From contig CALSFV010000156.1 of assembly GCA_943737045.1 (NCBI GenBank), positions 20,286 through 84,285 of the forward strand: a stretch of 64,000 nt of DNA, written 5' to 3'. The translations under genes were made by a program, and so were the position numbers. This stretch comes from Parapristionchus giblindavisi. Lineage: Eukaryota > Nematoda > Chromadorea > Rhabditida > Diplogasteridae. The notes beneath the pieces are model-generated. The model was given only the letters and a program-made list of their open reading frames with translations. It made no database searches and had not been told where the DNA came from. Positions 1-11,700 of the stretch are shown piece after piece (the first letter of the stretch is position 1; each line of letters starts with the position of its first letter).

Positions 1-144
1 GCCATTCCTTATCTACTGTAGAAAAAAGTTTGACGCTGCTGCCCATTTTCCAGTCAAACCTTTGGGAGGCCGTGTTCATACACTGTTAACAACAAGTCTC
101 AGAAAATTCTAGCTGAAGAAATAATTATCGCTGAGTAAGTACTG

Positions 145-449
145 ACAAGGGAAGCACCAGTTGCGACGGAACCAATTCTGTAAGGGACCCATATGGGTAG
201 TTAGGGTTGAGGGGGGGACCGACAAAATTGTTTTCAGAAGCTGCTTGGCGGACCTATAAATCGATAATATCGATCGAAATGCGCGCGCCGCCAAAATACC
301 CTACGAGATGCAACGTAGTGCGTGTAACCACATCGGCGGCTCAACAGGTAAGGCATCTCACTAGTACCCCCCTCCACCCTGGTTCGATTCCCGTCCCTGT
401 CACTATTCTTTTGCTGATTTTTACAAACTTCCTCAACTTCATTTTCATA
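145..449 (+). repeat. Left inverted-repeat arm
   Basis: This is the inverse complement of 1321-1625. It contains a tRNA-like bipartite Pol III promoter: an A-box-like ggcggctcaacagg at 335-348 and a consensus B box ggttcgattcc at 381-391. A T-run that could end Pol III transcription follows at about 417-421. Confidence 0.8.
335..421 (+). promoter_or_regulatory. tRNA-like internal Pol III promoter (A box/B box)
   Basis: The A-box-like segment (335-348) and exact consensus B box (381-391) are spaced as in tRNA genes and tRNA-derived SINEs, and T-runs follow. The region does not fold into a clear tRNA cloverleaf by eye, so I read it as a tRNA-derived relic within the transposon arm and not as a working tRNA gene. 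Confidence 0.45.
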
Positions 450-450
450 G

Positions 451-540
451 ATTCACCGTATTCTATTCGAATGATAAAGCTCTGAAATGATGTTTTTTCA
501 TCATTTCAGAGCTTTATCATTCGAATAGAATACGGTGAAT
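451..540. repeat. Perfect 42-bp palindrome with a T6 loop
   Basis: Bases 451-492 are the exact inverse complement of 499-540, separated by six T residues (493-498). A third, partial copy of the arm (accgtattctattcgaatg) occurs at about 1277-1315 beside the right transposon arm. A perfect hairpin this long suggests a recent local inversion or duplication, or a foldback event inside the transposon. Confidence 0.95.
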
Positions 541-800
541 CTAGTTCAGCTAGTTAAAATGAGCAACATTCGTCGTCTATCGTCCCTCTCTCTCTCCGCA
601 CTCCAATCTTCCCGAACATCAGGATCTCCAACAGATAAGTGATTTATAGCTTTATTATTGTTATTGTCACTCATTTAAAACAATATATCACTGATTAACA
701 ACAGCCTCGGCTCTCTCGTCTTTACTACAACCTTCATTTCCCCGCTCTCGGCCCTCTCATCATCAGTAGTCAGTCGACACAATGGATTATGACATAGTCT

Positions 801-1238
801 GTGGTAAAAATGTTGCGCTTGCCCGCAAGGCACCGAATTGTTCATAAAAATATTCCACCAGGAGCTACCTCCCTCTGCCAACCTGCTGATCTATCCTACG
901 ACCATGCTATAAAAGCAATCCAGCGCAGACTGATCTCGCTAGTCATGATAAGAAAGATTGACTATCAGATCAGCCGGCGTGATAATCTGCTCAAGTTTGC
1001 CCTTCAAGTTTATTGGATTATGTCCGCTGATCGATTCAAGCCTTTCATCCAGTATGGAGTCTACAAAGGAGGATTCGAACCGAACCATCCTCAACCATTC
1101 CCTGCCCCCAAGGCCTACATATTCGGAAAAGGCAGCGATGGCCCATGTCAATGCACAGAAGAAGGGTGTACACTTTGCCCAAAGTGTGAGAAGCCGTTCT
1201 GCTTCGAATGTTTCTGGGAGAACTTGCACCAATGCTGA
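801..1238 (+). pseudogene. DDE transposase C-terminal fragment with Cys-rich tail
   Basis: The 145-residue frame contains IPPGATSLCQPAD, typical of the last catalytic region of pogo/Tigger-like DDE transposases (known families: ...PPNxTSxxQPxD...). A C-terminal cysteine cluster follows, with C-x-C-x4-C-x2-C-x2-C spacing from about residue 117, resembling a small zinc-binding domain. No intact upstream part with the first catalytic aspartates is visible in the same frame. It sits between the two long inverted repeats and so is most likely a decayed transposase. Piggybac-type transposases also have a Cys-rich tail, so the superfamily is not certain. Confidence 0.55.
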
Positions 1239-1320
1239 TTATTTTTATGTAGTTTACCGTGTGTATTTCTTCTTCCACCGTATTCTATTCGAATGATAAA
1301 GATCTGAAATGATGAAAAAC

Positions 1321-1625
1321 AATGAAAATGAAGTTGAGGAAGATTGTAAAAATCAGCAAAAGAATAGTGACAGGGACGGGAATCGAACCAGGGGGGAGGG
1401 AGGTACTAGTGAGATGCCTTACCTGTTGAGCCGCCGATGTCGTTACACGCACTACGTTGCATCTCGTAGGGTATTTTGGCGGCGCGCGCATTTCGATCGA
1501 TATTATCGATTTATAGGTCCGCCAAGCAGCTTTTGAAAACAATTTTGTCGGTCCCCCCCTCAACCCTAACTACCCATATGGGTCCCTTACAGAATTGGTT
1601 CCGTCGCAACTGGTGCTTCCCTTGT
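1321..1625 (-). repeat. Right inverted-repeat arm
   Basis: Mirror copy of the left arm. The B-box complement ggaatcgaacc lies at 1379-1389 and the A-box complement cctgttgagccgcc at 1422-1435, so the right arm keeps the same tRNA-like signals pointing leftwards. Confidence 0.8.
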
Positions 1626-2952
1626 GAGTGGTTCCAGGATCGCTACACTATAATAGGACGACGAATCATAACAACAGTAGTAGGATACGATGCCCACTTG
1701 TACTATAGTATCGTGCCAAAACACGAGCCAGATTGCTCATCTTAATCAAAAGTTACGACGTTGGAAAGTTTTGGGCGAATACTTTTCGTCGCTACTGTAT
1801 ACCGAAAATTACATTTTCAGCTGATTTTTAGTATATACTTTTTTACATGTTATTTTGTTTTTTTAATTAAAAAAAAAGTTTAAAAAATCAAAATAAAAAA
1901 TTGCAGCCCTGTTGCGCGTACGCAAGAGCCAGTGAAAAGATATCCTCATTACGAATCTAATTCACCTGTAAAAATTGGACTAAATAAACTATACGAACAT
2001 TCTGAAATTATTCAAATTCATCCGATTTAGAAAATATAATGCGATCAATAATTAGATACTTTAAATATGTTGAATAAACAATGATACATAGAAGAATATT
2101 CAGAACTATAAATAGGAACCCTTCTATTTCAATAAAGTGATGAAATATGCAGTAGATGCCTAAATCAAAATAATTTATTGGTATAGACACACAATACAAT
2201 ATGAGCTACTCATTGGAGCCTAATCGATAAATAATGATTTGATCTACCCTGTCTTCCTTTCCTCCATTACATAGTCAACCTTTCTTTATCTCCCTCATCT
2301 CCCGTTTCATCATCATATTCATCAACTACCTATAGTACTCTTAACGAGATGATATCGATATGACTTGTGAGTCCCTTTTTGCCCTTATCATAGTCTAAAA
2401 TCAAATTGCAATAAAAATATTCATGTTCACAATTTTGTAGCGACCATCGAGTTTGATATTTACTTAATATTGTTGTGCATTATATTGATTTAATTACGAG
2501 CATGATTAGTAATAATTGAGAAGGGTTATTATTAGATACATACTTCATCTATTATGTAATTAAGATGGTCGACATCAATTAGTCGGGTTCAACTATAATA
2601 TCTAGATTCTATAGAACCTCTGGTCGAATTTAGTATACTATATTGAGTGTTATTTATTATCAATATATTGAGTGTTATTTATTATTAATAGAGTACATTT
2701 TCATGCTTTTCATAGGATATGTCACATATATTTGTATTAATTTTTATTAGAAGAGCAACAAATAACAAGAATTAAATGATAGAAGTCGAGCATAAAGAGA
2801 TATGAATAATGTATTAAAGAATATAAGAATAAAGATTGAATAAAGGGCAAGATATATTCATCGATTGATTAAATGAATATAACGGCAGTAGATAAAGAGA
2901 AGAAAGGGAATGAATAACGAAAGGATGGAATTGAATATACTATAGATTAGAA
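1626..2952. other. AT-rich non-coding stretch
   Basis: No exon chain or domain is recognisable. The first ~120 bases continue an open frame from the transposon arm. From about 1790 onward the sequence is very AT-rich with poly-A/T runs. A short direct duplication of tattgagtgttatttattat occurs at about 2641-2685. Confidence 0.5.
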
Positions 2953-4442
2953 TCAATGATGAGATCCAATATCATAAAAGTAACAGAATTGAGACCAATA
3001 ATCATAACTCATAATAGATGGTCGATCATCTGATAATGATGATGAACGTGATGGAGTTGGATCTGATGGTACTACTGAATATGTTGTTGTGCATTCATCT
3101 GATACCTTAAATCATATTCAGTTAATCAATCAATCAATCAATCAATCAGTCAATCAATCAATCAATCAATCGATATAAATAACCTACAGGTGGTCGATGA
3201 CACAAACAATGATCATCATCACATGTAGGACGAGGTGGAACTGTAATCACGAGTCAATCAATATATTATATATTTGTTTATTCATCAGTTAAAACATGAT
3301 TGAATATAAATACCTCGTTCATCTCCAAAATCATCTTGAATAGAAGAATCCTTCTTAGCTCCTTTCTTCTTCTTTTGTTTCTTTTTATTTTCTTTCTCTT
3401 GTTTTTCTCTTTCCTTCCTCTCCGTATATTCTAGATCTCTTCTTTCTTTTTCTCTCTTTTCCATTCTTTCCAATATCATTTTCTTCTCTTCTTCAGCATT
3501 TCCACACTAAATCAATATATTTTATAACCAACTAAATTGATTGAATACAAAACCTCATTCTTTGTTGCATTCGTACTATTTGAAGTGTGAGCCTAAATCA
3601 TAATATATTATCATCATGATTGACATAAGATCGAAGAGTACAACATGATATACTTACAGTATTTGTGATAGGTGAACATCTTAATTCTTCCATTTGTTCT
3701 AAAGCAAGAGTAATAACACTCTCTCGAACTGGTTGCCATGCTGCACCAAATGCCTATTCATCATTATCATTCATTATATTATAATAGAATATGAAGAAAC
3801 ATACATCAAATGTCTCAGCTAATTGGTCTAATAGAGCCTTACAATCAATATCAATCGATTCTTCAGTATGGCCTTTCTATAATATAAAAGGATAAGATGT
3901 AGATATTCAAATGAAATTCAATTTGATAGCCAACCTTAACAAATTCATTAGTTAAATTGATTAGTTCATCTACTTTCTTCTTCCTCAAATTAGCAGCTGA
4001 CGGATTTCTCTGCTAATGATAATAGATATAATAGAGAAATAATGATAATATAATATACCGAGAAATCACTCATATATGTTTCTTGTAAAGCAGATATATT
4101 CATTCGAAGTACTGCATACATCATTTGAGCACGTCGATGAACTGAATCTCCTGTTGTCTCAACAATATCAATCATAAAACATTTATCAAATTAATTATTA
4201 GGAAATATTCAAATTACATTTGAATACATTGCACAATGAATTACCATAATATTAGGATAACAATAGAGGAAAGAATGAATGAGATACCTGTAGCATGAGT
4301 TGTCTCTTGAGTAATGCAAGTTCAGTTTGAATAGACTTTCTAACTTGTTCATGGAATGGATCATTCTTCATTATATTAACTACTGATGGTAGTTTCTCCT
4401 TCCTTTCATAAACACGAGCACGAGCCATACACAATTCAATTA
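2953..4442 (-). CDS. Unrecognised gene with a Lys/Glu-rich C-terminal segment
   Basis: A chain of about nine short exons with good donor and acceptor sites can be read leftwards. An exon at 4442 (VIELCMARARVYERKEK...) is followed by helical segments around 4175-4050, 4010-3940, 3880-3800 and 3755-3665. Then comes a highly charged K/E/R run at 3479-3310 that predicts a coiled coil or nuclear basic stretch, and then a Ser/Thr/Pro/Asp-rich tail with a PPRPTCDDDHCLC piece, ending at a stop at 2953. The first in-frame Met (4434) may be the start, but the exon can be extended upstream to a splice acceptor, so an earlier exon may exist. I do not recognise the family. It could even be the 3' half of the neighbouring gene at 4.9-6.2 kb, though an in-frame stop there argues against this. 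Confidence 0.55.
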
Positions 4443-4908
4443 CCTAATATCAATACATCCCAAATTAATTAAATTAACTAATTATAGAAAGTGAAAACGA
4501 TCAATCGCAAAACAATCAGATACAGTATACTACCAACGATGCGGGAATTCGAAAAATATTATCGTAAATTGACTTTAAAAATTGCGTTTGAAATATTAAA
4601 TAGTGGCATTTCGACACTTTTGCTCCAGACATGGTATATTCTCAGATCAACGAAATACATATTTATGATTAAAATGAATTAATAAATTCAATACAACAGA
4701 TACATGTAGTGCAGGAAGTGAAATAAAGAGATCTCAAGACACAGATAATCAATATTCACAGATCTGATAAAAAGGCAAACCGTAATTGATAATGTCATGG
4801 AAAGAAATATGATAAAACTCGTAGAATTTAAAACTGTGATACAGTAACAATAATAAATAAATAAAAATAGAAGGTGATTATGATTATGATTATATTGTCT
4901 CATCGTAT
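4443..4908. other. Spacer between two unrecognised genes
   Basis: Nothing coding is supported. 4480-4680 differs from the surrounding intron-like sequence (fewer ATTG repeats, contains acgatgcgggaattcg) and may be an inserted fragment. The left part abuts the exon that starts at 4442. Confidence 0.4.
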
Positions 4909-6217
4909 ATAATTGATGGTATCTTATCTTCCTTAATAGCATCTAATAGAATAGAATTATCCATTTGAAATAAACGGCTCAATTTCATTCTGAAAATCAA
5001 TATATTCCATTTACTGTAATATAGAAGGAATTGATCGATTGAAACCTTGCAGCGGCACGACCCGCAATAGTTACAAAGAATTCACGACTACGTTGAGGAG
5101 ATTGACGAATAAGAATAGTATGAACTCCAGTCCATCTCTGATATAAGATATTGATTGATTAGATGATTAACAGACAGACTACAGTATACCTTGAGTGTAG
5201 ATATGATTAGATCAATATTCACTCTATTTCTTCCCATGTCGAATAAATCAGAAACAACAATAGGATCATGTGATTCTCCCCATAATTCATTCTACAATAA
5301 TTATTGATTGATTGAGAGTAGATAGATAGATATACCGTATCATCATCTGATATAGCTAATGAAGAGAATCTTCCACTTAATGATATGTGATGGATAGTCT
5401 TATATGCCACCTAATATTAGAATGAATGAATAGTCTACAGTCTATATATGAATGGTTTACTTGTGATAGTGGTCTCCAGAATATAGGTCTAGATAGTAAT
5501 GGAGTAGGATATGGAGAATCATCATGTAATGATAGATCAATTGATGATACTGAGAAGAATCCATAACTGATAAATATATAATCATTAGTATTACATTTAT
5601 AATAGTAAGATACCTTCCAATATATGATAAGAATGATAGAATAACATGACCAGGCTCAGTTATCGTATTTGTAAAGTCTCCTAGAGGGATTGATGGAGTA
5701 GGAGTATACGGTAACTGAATAGAATAATCAATTGATTCATAATAAACCATAGATATACCTTCTTAGGGAGAATAAATGACATTTGTAATGGTAGAATAAC
5801 AGATCCAGATACGTGAATATGTCCCAAAGAGAATTGTATAAGTAATCTAGATAGATGAGATAATCTAATAGGTGATCTATCATATAGTCCTTCTTTCTTC
5901 AACCATCCATCTAATATAAAGAGTATACTTAATAACTCTTGACCATATGTACTCGAGTATCTCAAATCATTCATTCATTATTGATTACTTCAATAAGTAC
6001 AATATACCTTTCAATGATCTCATCTTCATTCTTAGCACGAATACAGAAATCATGAAATTCGATGGATTTATCATTCAAATGTCTTCTATAAAATAGGAAT
6101 ATATTGTATTATTAGATAATCTTCATTATCCATACCCAATCTCTTCAGATAACAATTTAGATATAGGAGATACATTCTTCACTACAGTAGACATACAACG
6201 ATGAGACATCATCTTAA
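4909..6217 (-). CDS. Unrecognised multi-exon gene
   Basis: Starts at an ATG near 6213-6216 (MMSHRCMSTVVKNVSP...) and runs leftwards through about eight exons separated by 40-60-nt introns. It ends with ...IKEDKIPSIIYDETI and a TAA at about 4909-4911. The product is roughly 330 residues, without an obvious signal peptide, membrane span or catalytic motif. One segment (5140-5045, ...REFFVTIAGRAAAR...) looks like part of a folded beta-rich domain. I cannot place the family. The exon chain and codon use support a real gene; the product is unknown. Confidence 0.55.
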
Positions 6218-6440
6218 TACATTATCAATTTCATTCATTTGTAGTTTGTCTATTTCTATTATGGTAGATCATGACCAGTCTCATCTCATAGTCTCAACTA
6301 TCAATCAATAATCTATCCCTTCCTTAGTCTCCCCATCATATCTCCTTCCCTATCTTTTCCCTATTTTTCCTCTATCTAACATCTATTCATTGAATGATAT
6401 TTTAATCATAATATAATTCTAATCATTCTTCATATCCAGA
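6218..6440. promoter_or_regulatory. Probable shared divergent promoter region
   Basis: The 220-bp gap lies between two divergently transcribed starts (minus-strand ATG near 6216, plus-strand ATG at 6441). It is pyrimidine-rich on the plus strand around 6310-6370. No specific factor site is identified; the call rests on gene orientation alone. Confidence 0.35.
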
Positions 6441-8348
6441 ATGGCTAATCAAGTAGAGGAACCCGATCTTGATTTATCATCCATAGTAACGGGTAATCTA
6501 TTCATTATTATTCTCATTTAAATAATATTATTGGTAAGAAGACCCATGTTTCCATGTTACTAAATTTATTTATGATTGATCTATATGTTGAATTGACTGG
6601 ACTGATTAGTGGTATTATAGAATATGCTGATTATCCATTAGAAGATAAATTCGTTCCATATTTCGATGGAGGAGATGATTACATAGAGGTATTCAATTGT
6701 ATTCAATTATAATATATAATGAATATGATTAAGGATGACATGTTATCTTCTCCTTTAGAAGCTGCTTCAATCGCTTCATGTTTCGAAATGGAGATGAATA
6801 ATGGATATAGAAACTATATCACAGTTAGTTTATTATATCAGTTCAATATTATAAGTAAAGTACATTATGTTTTGTTATGATAAGTGCATGTGGTGATCCA
6901 TTGCTAATGAATGAATGAATGAATAATATTATAGAGTACTCCTAAATGTGTATCAGTGAATGATAATAGAATAGAAGTTATAAGAGGAAGAACAGATTCA
7001 TCTCAACGAGAATCAATCAATGATATATTGAATGATCTACAATCTGATATAGTAACTAGTCCTATTCCATCTTCTCCATTACCTCCATTAACATCTCCTA
7101 CTCTTGTACATATCGTAAGTTCGCACTACTCTTCGACACGACTAAACTACAGTACACCCATAATAACCATATTACTTGTAGAGTTCAAGATGTGAACAGA
7201 TACTTTATACAATGGCATGTATCATTCGTGATCCTCTTTTCTCTCGTAGTACTAATTGTCTTCGTTCTAAGATTCCTCGTGAGATTCCAGGTATGATTAC
7301 GGTAGATTGACTGATTATTGATTGATTGATTTGGCTGTATAGAAGATAAGTTTATATCATTCCTTATTCATTGTATTCGATGGCCAATGAGAAGACCAAT
7401 CATGACACTTCTTCAATCAAAAAGTTCATATAATATAGTTGAACAAGTGATACGGGTTAGTCATTGCAACTACAGTAATCTACCCTGATCGTATTGATTA
7501 TCCAGATACAGTACTCTTCTATCATATAGAGTATTTCAGACTTCAATGGATCCTCAACAAGAAGAATACGATAAGAATATGACTCGTGATAATCATTTCC
7601 GTATAACATTCAGAAATAGTCTTGAATCTCTAACTCAATTGTATAATGTTAGTTCATTCATCTCTTACTCATCTTCATATCTTTATATCTTTAGATGATT
7701 CTTAGTTTACAAAAAGATCTGCGTGGATACATTGATGTTACATTCACTCAAGTTAGAGGAAGAATTGCTTTTGTTGGATTCAATGATAACTTGGTTAGAC
7801 ATAATATTGATCTTTGATCTTTGATCTCATTAAGCCAATTCGAATGATTCAACCAATGAGTGTATTCATTGATCATGAAGAAGAAGCAAGGAATCTAAGT
7901 GGAACATATTCGGTTGGTTAATCTATTCATTCATCTCTATCTATCAATGATTGAATATCAGTGTGAATTCCATTTGACTCGAGCTGATGATCCTCGAAGA
8001 GAAGTATGTATCTCATATTATGATACAATTGAGAGGATTCCTCATACAACAGCTACTCGAAGGGTTACTGTAAGTCCATGATCTATCAATCGATAATGAT
8101 GATTGAATTGATAGGAGGCTAACATCTATCATATCATTCGTCCTCAACGTAAACCATTAACAATCAATCCAGAAGTTAAAGTACATGAAGTTATTGTTAA
8201 TTCTCCAGTGAGTATTCATTCATCTTATCTATATAATCTATTACTAATGATTAAGATGATCTCATTTTCATCAACTGTTGAAGTAAAAACATATTCTCTA
8301 CGTGAAGTACTTGATCTATCTCGTATGTATATGCAACTCTCGTGGTAA
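6441..8348 (+). CDS. Unrecognised multi-exon gene
   Basis: The ATG at 6441 begins MANQVEEPDLDLSSIVT. About twelve exons follow with regular short introns. The last codons (...SREVL-type sequence, then MYMQLSW) stop at 8346-8348, inside the first unit of a 34-bp tandem repeat. The predicted protein is about 400 residues. It has an acidic N-terminus, a Ser/Pro-rich linker (about 7050-7110) and a mixed alpha/beta C-terminal half (7700-8330). It is divergently arranged from the gene at 4.9-6.2 kb with only ~220 bp between their starts, so a shared promoter region is plausible. No family recognised. Confidence 0.6.
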
Positions 8349-8473
8349 TCATTCCATCTACAGTATCCAACCCTCGTGGTAATCATTCCATCTACAGTAT
8401 CCAACCCTCGTGGTAATCATTCCATCTACAGTATCCAACCCTCGTGGTAATCATTCCATCTACAGTATCCTAC
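8339..8473. repeat. 34-bp tandem repeat, four copies
   Basis: The unit begins ctcgtggtaatcattccatc and continues with tacagtatccaacc. Units start at 8339, 8373, 8407 and 8441 and are nearly identical. The array begins at the last codons of the upstream gene, so the stop codon of that gene lies in the first unit. Confidence 0.95.
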
Positions 8474-8771
8474 AGTATCAATTTATTCCCCATCTAATCA
8501 ATACTAGACTACATTGATTATCCATTCTATTACATATCTTATCTTCTTAGTTACGATAGTTACAAACTATCTGTTTTAATCATTTGAATCAATCTATATT
8601 TATGAATACCTAATACCAGACCGTTTTATCCATCCCCCCCCCATAGTTAACCCCTTCCACTATATTCCCCCCCCCCTTCCTCTTCTTATCACCTTTCATT
8701 TAAATCTTCATAGATAATACTTTATATTGTTATCTATTAAGTATGATTGCTAATCTAATATCTAATGTAAT

Positions 8772-11700
8772 TTATAGTATACTACACTTAAAATTGTGTG
8801 ATAAAATATGAGCACAAAGAATGATTGTAATAGACATAAGTACCTCTTTCCTTTTAAGATCAGCTAGAACATCCCACACAATCCATGCAAAACTCTTACA
8901 TGGACGTTTTGTAACACGAATCTTAATTCATTAATCGATAAAAATCAATATAAAATGATTAATTACATTACCTCATCACTAGATTCACCATCTTCAATAT
9001 AAGCAATAATATACCACATACGAGCCTGAATAATATCAATAGTTATTTATTGATAATGAATACTTATTGTTGTAATATACCTTTTCCCTCATAACATTAT
9101 CTGTTCTCAATACTTGATTCCCTTCATTATCCATCTCATATAATTCTTCCTCATCTCCGAATTCCTAAATAGAATAGTTACAGTAATCCATATCATTCTC
9201 AATCAATATACCGTACTTTAAAGAACTTTTCTCTATACTTTGACCATATCTTATGATATCTCAATTCAACAATCTTATCTGTATTATAGAATGAATAATC
9301 ATCTTTCTCCATAGCAGCTAATCTCTTCGGATTTACTAGTTTCCCTGATGAATCAATGAATCAATCGATAATCATCATATGATCTACAGTATACCTGATA
9401 CAATGGCTGCTTCTGATGCAATACCATATTCATCCATCAATTGCTATAATGATTCTAATGATTCAATCACTCTAACATTCTATACTCTCTTCATTCTCCA
9501 TACTCTCTCATTCAAATCAATACCTGCATCTCAGAAGTATATTCATCACACAATCGTGTAGTCTCTCTCCATTCAGTTTCTCTTCCTTGTCCATAATTAG
9601 ATCGATAGAGTACCTTCAATCATATCATTATCGATTGATGAAACTACCGTAATCTAAACTTACAGTATCATAGTTATTCTCAAATATTGATTGAGATCGT
9701 TCACACAATTCGATAACTTCTTCGATCTTCTTTACTCTTCTAAAATGATGGAATGATTGAGTAAAGGAGGATGAGATGATGAGAGGGGGAGGGGAGGGGA
9801 TTGGAGGGGAGGAGGGGGATAGAATGAGGGAAAGGATAATCATAATGGAATAAGATGATGATGTTTATGTGTATACATCTTACAAGAGAAGGAATAATGA
9901 TAGAAAGAAGGAAGGAACATGACAACATTCTCTTCTTTCTTTCAGACTCTCACCATGCCCTCTATAGTACTTACTTCTTTCTCCTCTTTCCATCATCTTA
10001 TTCCATCTCTCTCCCTCTCCATCCCTCTCCATCCCTCTCCCTCTCCCTCTCCCTCTCCTTTCATTCATTCATTCATTACTCCTTCTACTAATGTCTTCTC
10101 TTCCTCCAATACCTCATCCTATACCACGAGTAAGTCCATACAATATCATATTGATCATTGGATACCGTATCCTTCTATCTACAGTAATCCATTACAGCCA
10201 TCTCTCATCTCTAACGATATAGTAATAGTAGAAGATTTGAATATAGATCAATCACTTTCATCTCCATCAACAACTCAATTCATATCATTAACTCCATCTA
10301 TATCTCAATCAATTCATAATGAATCATCATATCAAAATCGTCCATCTATATCTATATCTAATCCTCCATCTTCAACTAATCAACATAAAAAGTAACAACT
10401 CATCATATTCTCAATGTCTCATTCTCATCTCATCTACTATATTATCTATTCTATTACTCATTAGTTATTATCAATTAGAATGGATATAGACAATGACATC
10501 ATTTCATTCATATCTTATATCTTCTATCTTCTATTATATATAATCAATATGAATTAAGAGATAAATCAGAAGGAAATGGGAATAAATTAGAATGGAAAGG
10601 AATGGTTGGTGGATGTGGAAGTGATGGATCTCTACAATCTGTAAGTATTATATCATCTATTCATTCATTCATTCATTGATCATAGTCAATATATTATTTC
10701 TTTTCATTCCTATTCTTCGAAAATATAAAGTATTTCACAAAATAGTATATTAATAAAGATTTGTATTAAGATGATCATAGGAGGATTCATAACATTTCTT
10801 CTCATTGTATATTGTATCATTGATGGATATAATCCTCCAAATATCAAATCAAATCATTATTGATATATTCATTTAATCCCTTCTTCATCTATTACCCATA
10901 TATCAATCAATTTGGTCATACGGTCACTTATATCTCATACCTTTTCACCATTACTTTACATGATAAACATTATTATCATAAACAGTATATTCACTCCTTT
11001 CTATCTCTTTCATATCATGATAGAAGATAGATAGAAATAACCTGTATAATCGTCCATTTAATCGTTCACTTCTATATGAAGGTCTTGATTTATTCTCAGC
11101 GAAATCAGGAAGACCATCTATCAATCTTTCATCCCTAATCAATACATCAATATAATATAGTATATAAAGTATATATATAGAATACCTTTCCAATGGATCA
11201 GCAGGTTCACCACTCTTAGGAAAATCAACAGCAATAGAACATTTACGAGCTAATGAGTGACATGAACGACTTAATTAATTATAATTAATAAAGAATTAAA
11301 GTAATTATAATAATATAAACCTGAACAATCCTTTCTTATCAGCCATATGAAGATGAGCATTACTTACTCTTCCTACTGAATCTGATTTTAGATATTTCAA
11401 GAAGAATTCAGCCATATCATTCGTCTTAAATCAATCAATCAATAAATTAATCAATAATGATCATGCAATATTACAGTAGGAGTGTTATCGAAATCAGCAG
11501 CCACAGTCTTAGGAAATATCATTGGTGGTTCATTATATTGAAATAACATATCTCGATCAAATATAACTGAATATTCATCTCCATCCAAATCTGATCCTAT
11601 AATCATATTCATGATTAGTCTTTCTATTCAAATATAATAATAGTACCAGCCATTTCATCAGGATGAGGTCTAGGTCCATATCGGGGGAATACAATTACAT

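Larger units (their letters stand above)
145..1625. mobile_element. DNA transposon remnant with ~305-bp terminal inverted repeats
   Basis: The sequence from 145 to about 449 is repeated in inverse orientation at about 1321-1625 with only a few mismatches. The outermost shared bases are acaagggaagcaccag on the left and ctggtgcttcccttgt on the right. The interior holds a transposase-like reading frame (801-1238) and a perfect 42-bp palindrome. No convincing target duplication was seen beside the arms: the flanking bases differ (g on both sides, not complementary). The true element may therefore be larger, or the flanks have been rearranged. Superfamily assignment is inference from the DDE-like fragment. 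Confidence 0.75.

Noticed and set aside
207..485. 92-residue frame repeated at 1285-1563 on the other strand, first taken for a protein
   Set aside because: Both copies are reading frames through the transposon's inverted repeats, which contain tRNA-like sequence; no conserved protein is recognisable.
3120..3175. Short-spaced ATCA repeats as a CRISPR-like array
   Set aside because: This is a simple tetranucleotide repeat in an intron, with no spacers; the genome is animal.
8772..9739. A separate small RdRP C-terminal gene
   Set aside because: The exon phase at 10955 and 9739 fits a single RdRP and the block order ([12 protein letters not shown] ... FAWIVWDVL) continues the family alignment, so one gene is simpler.
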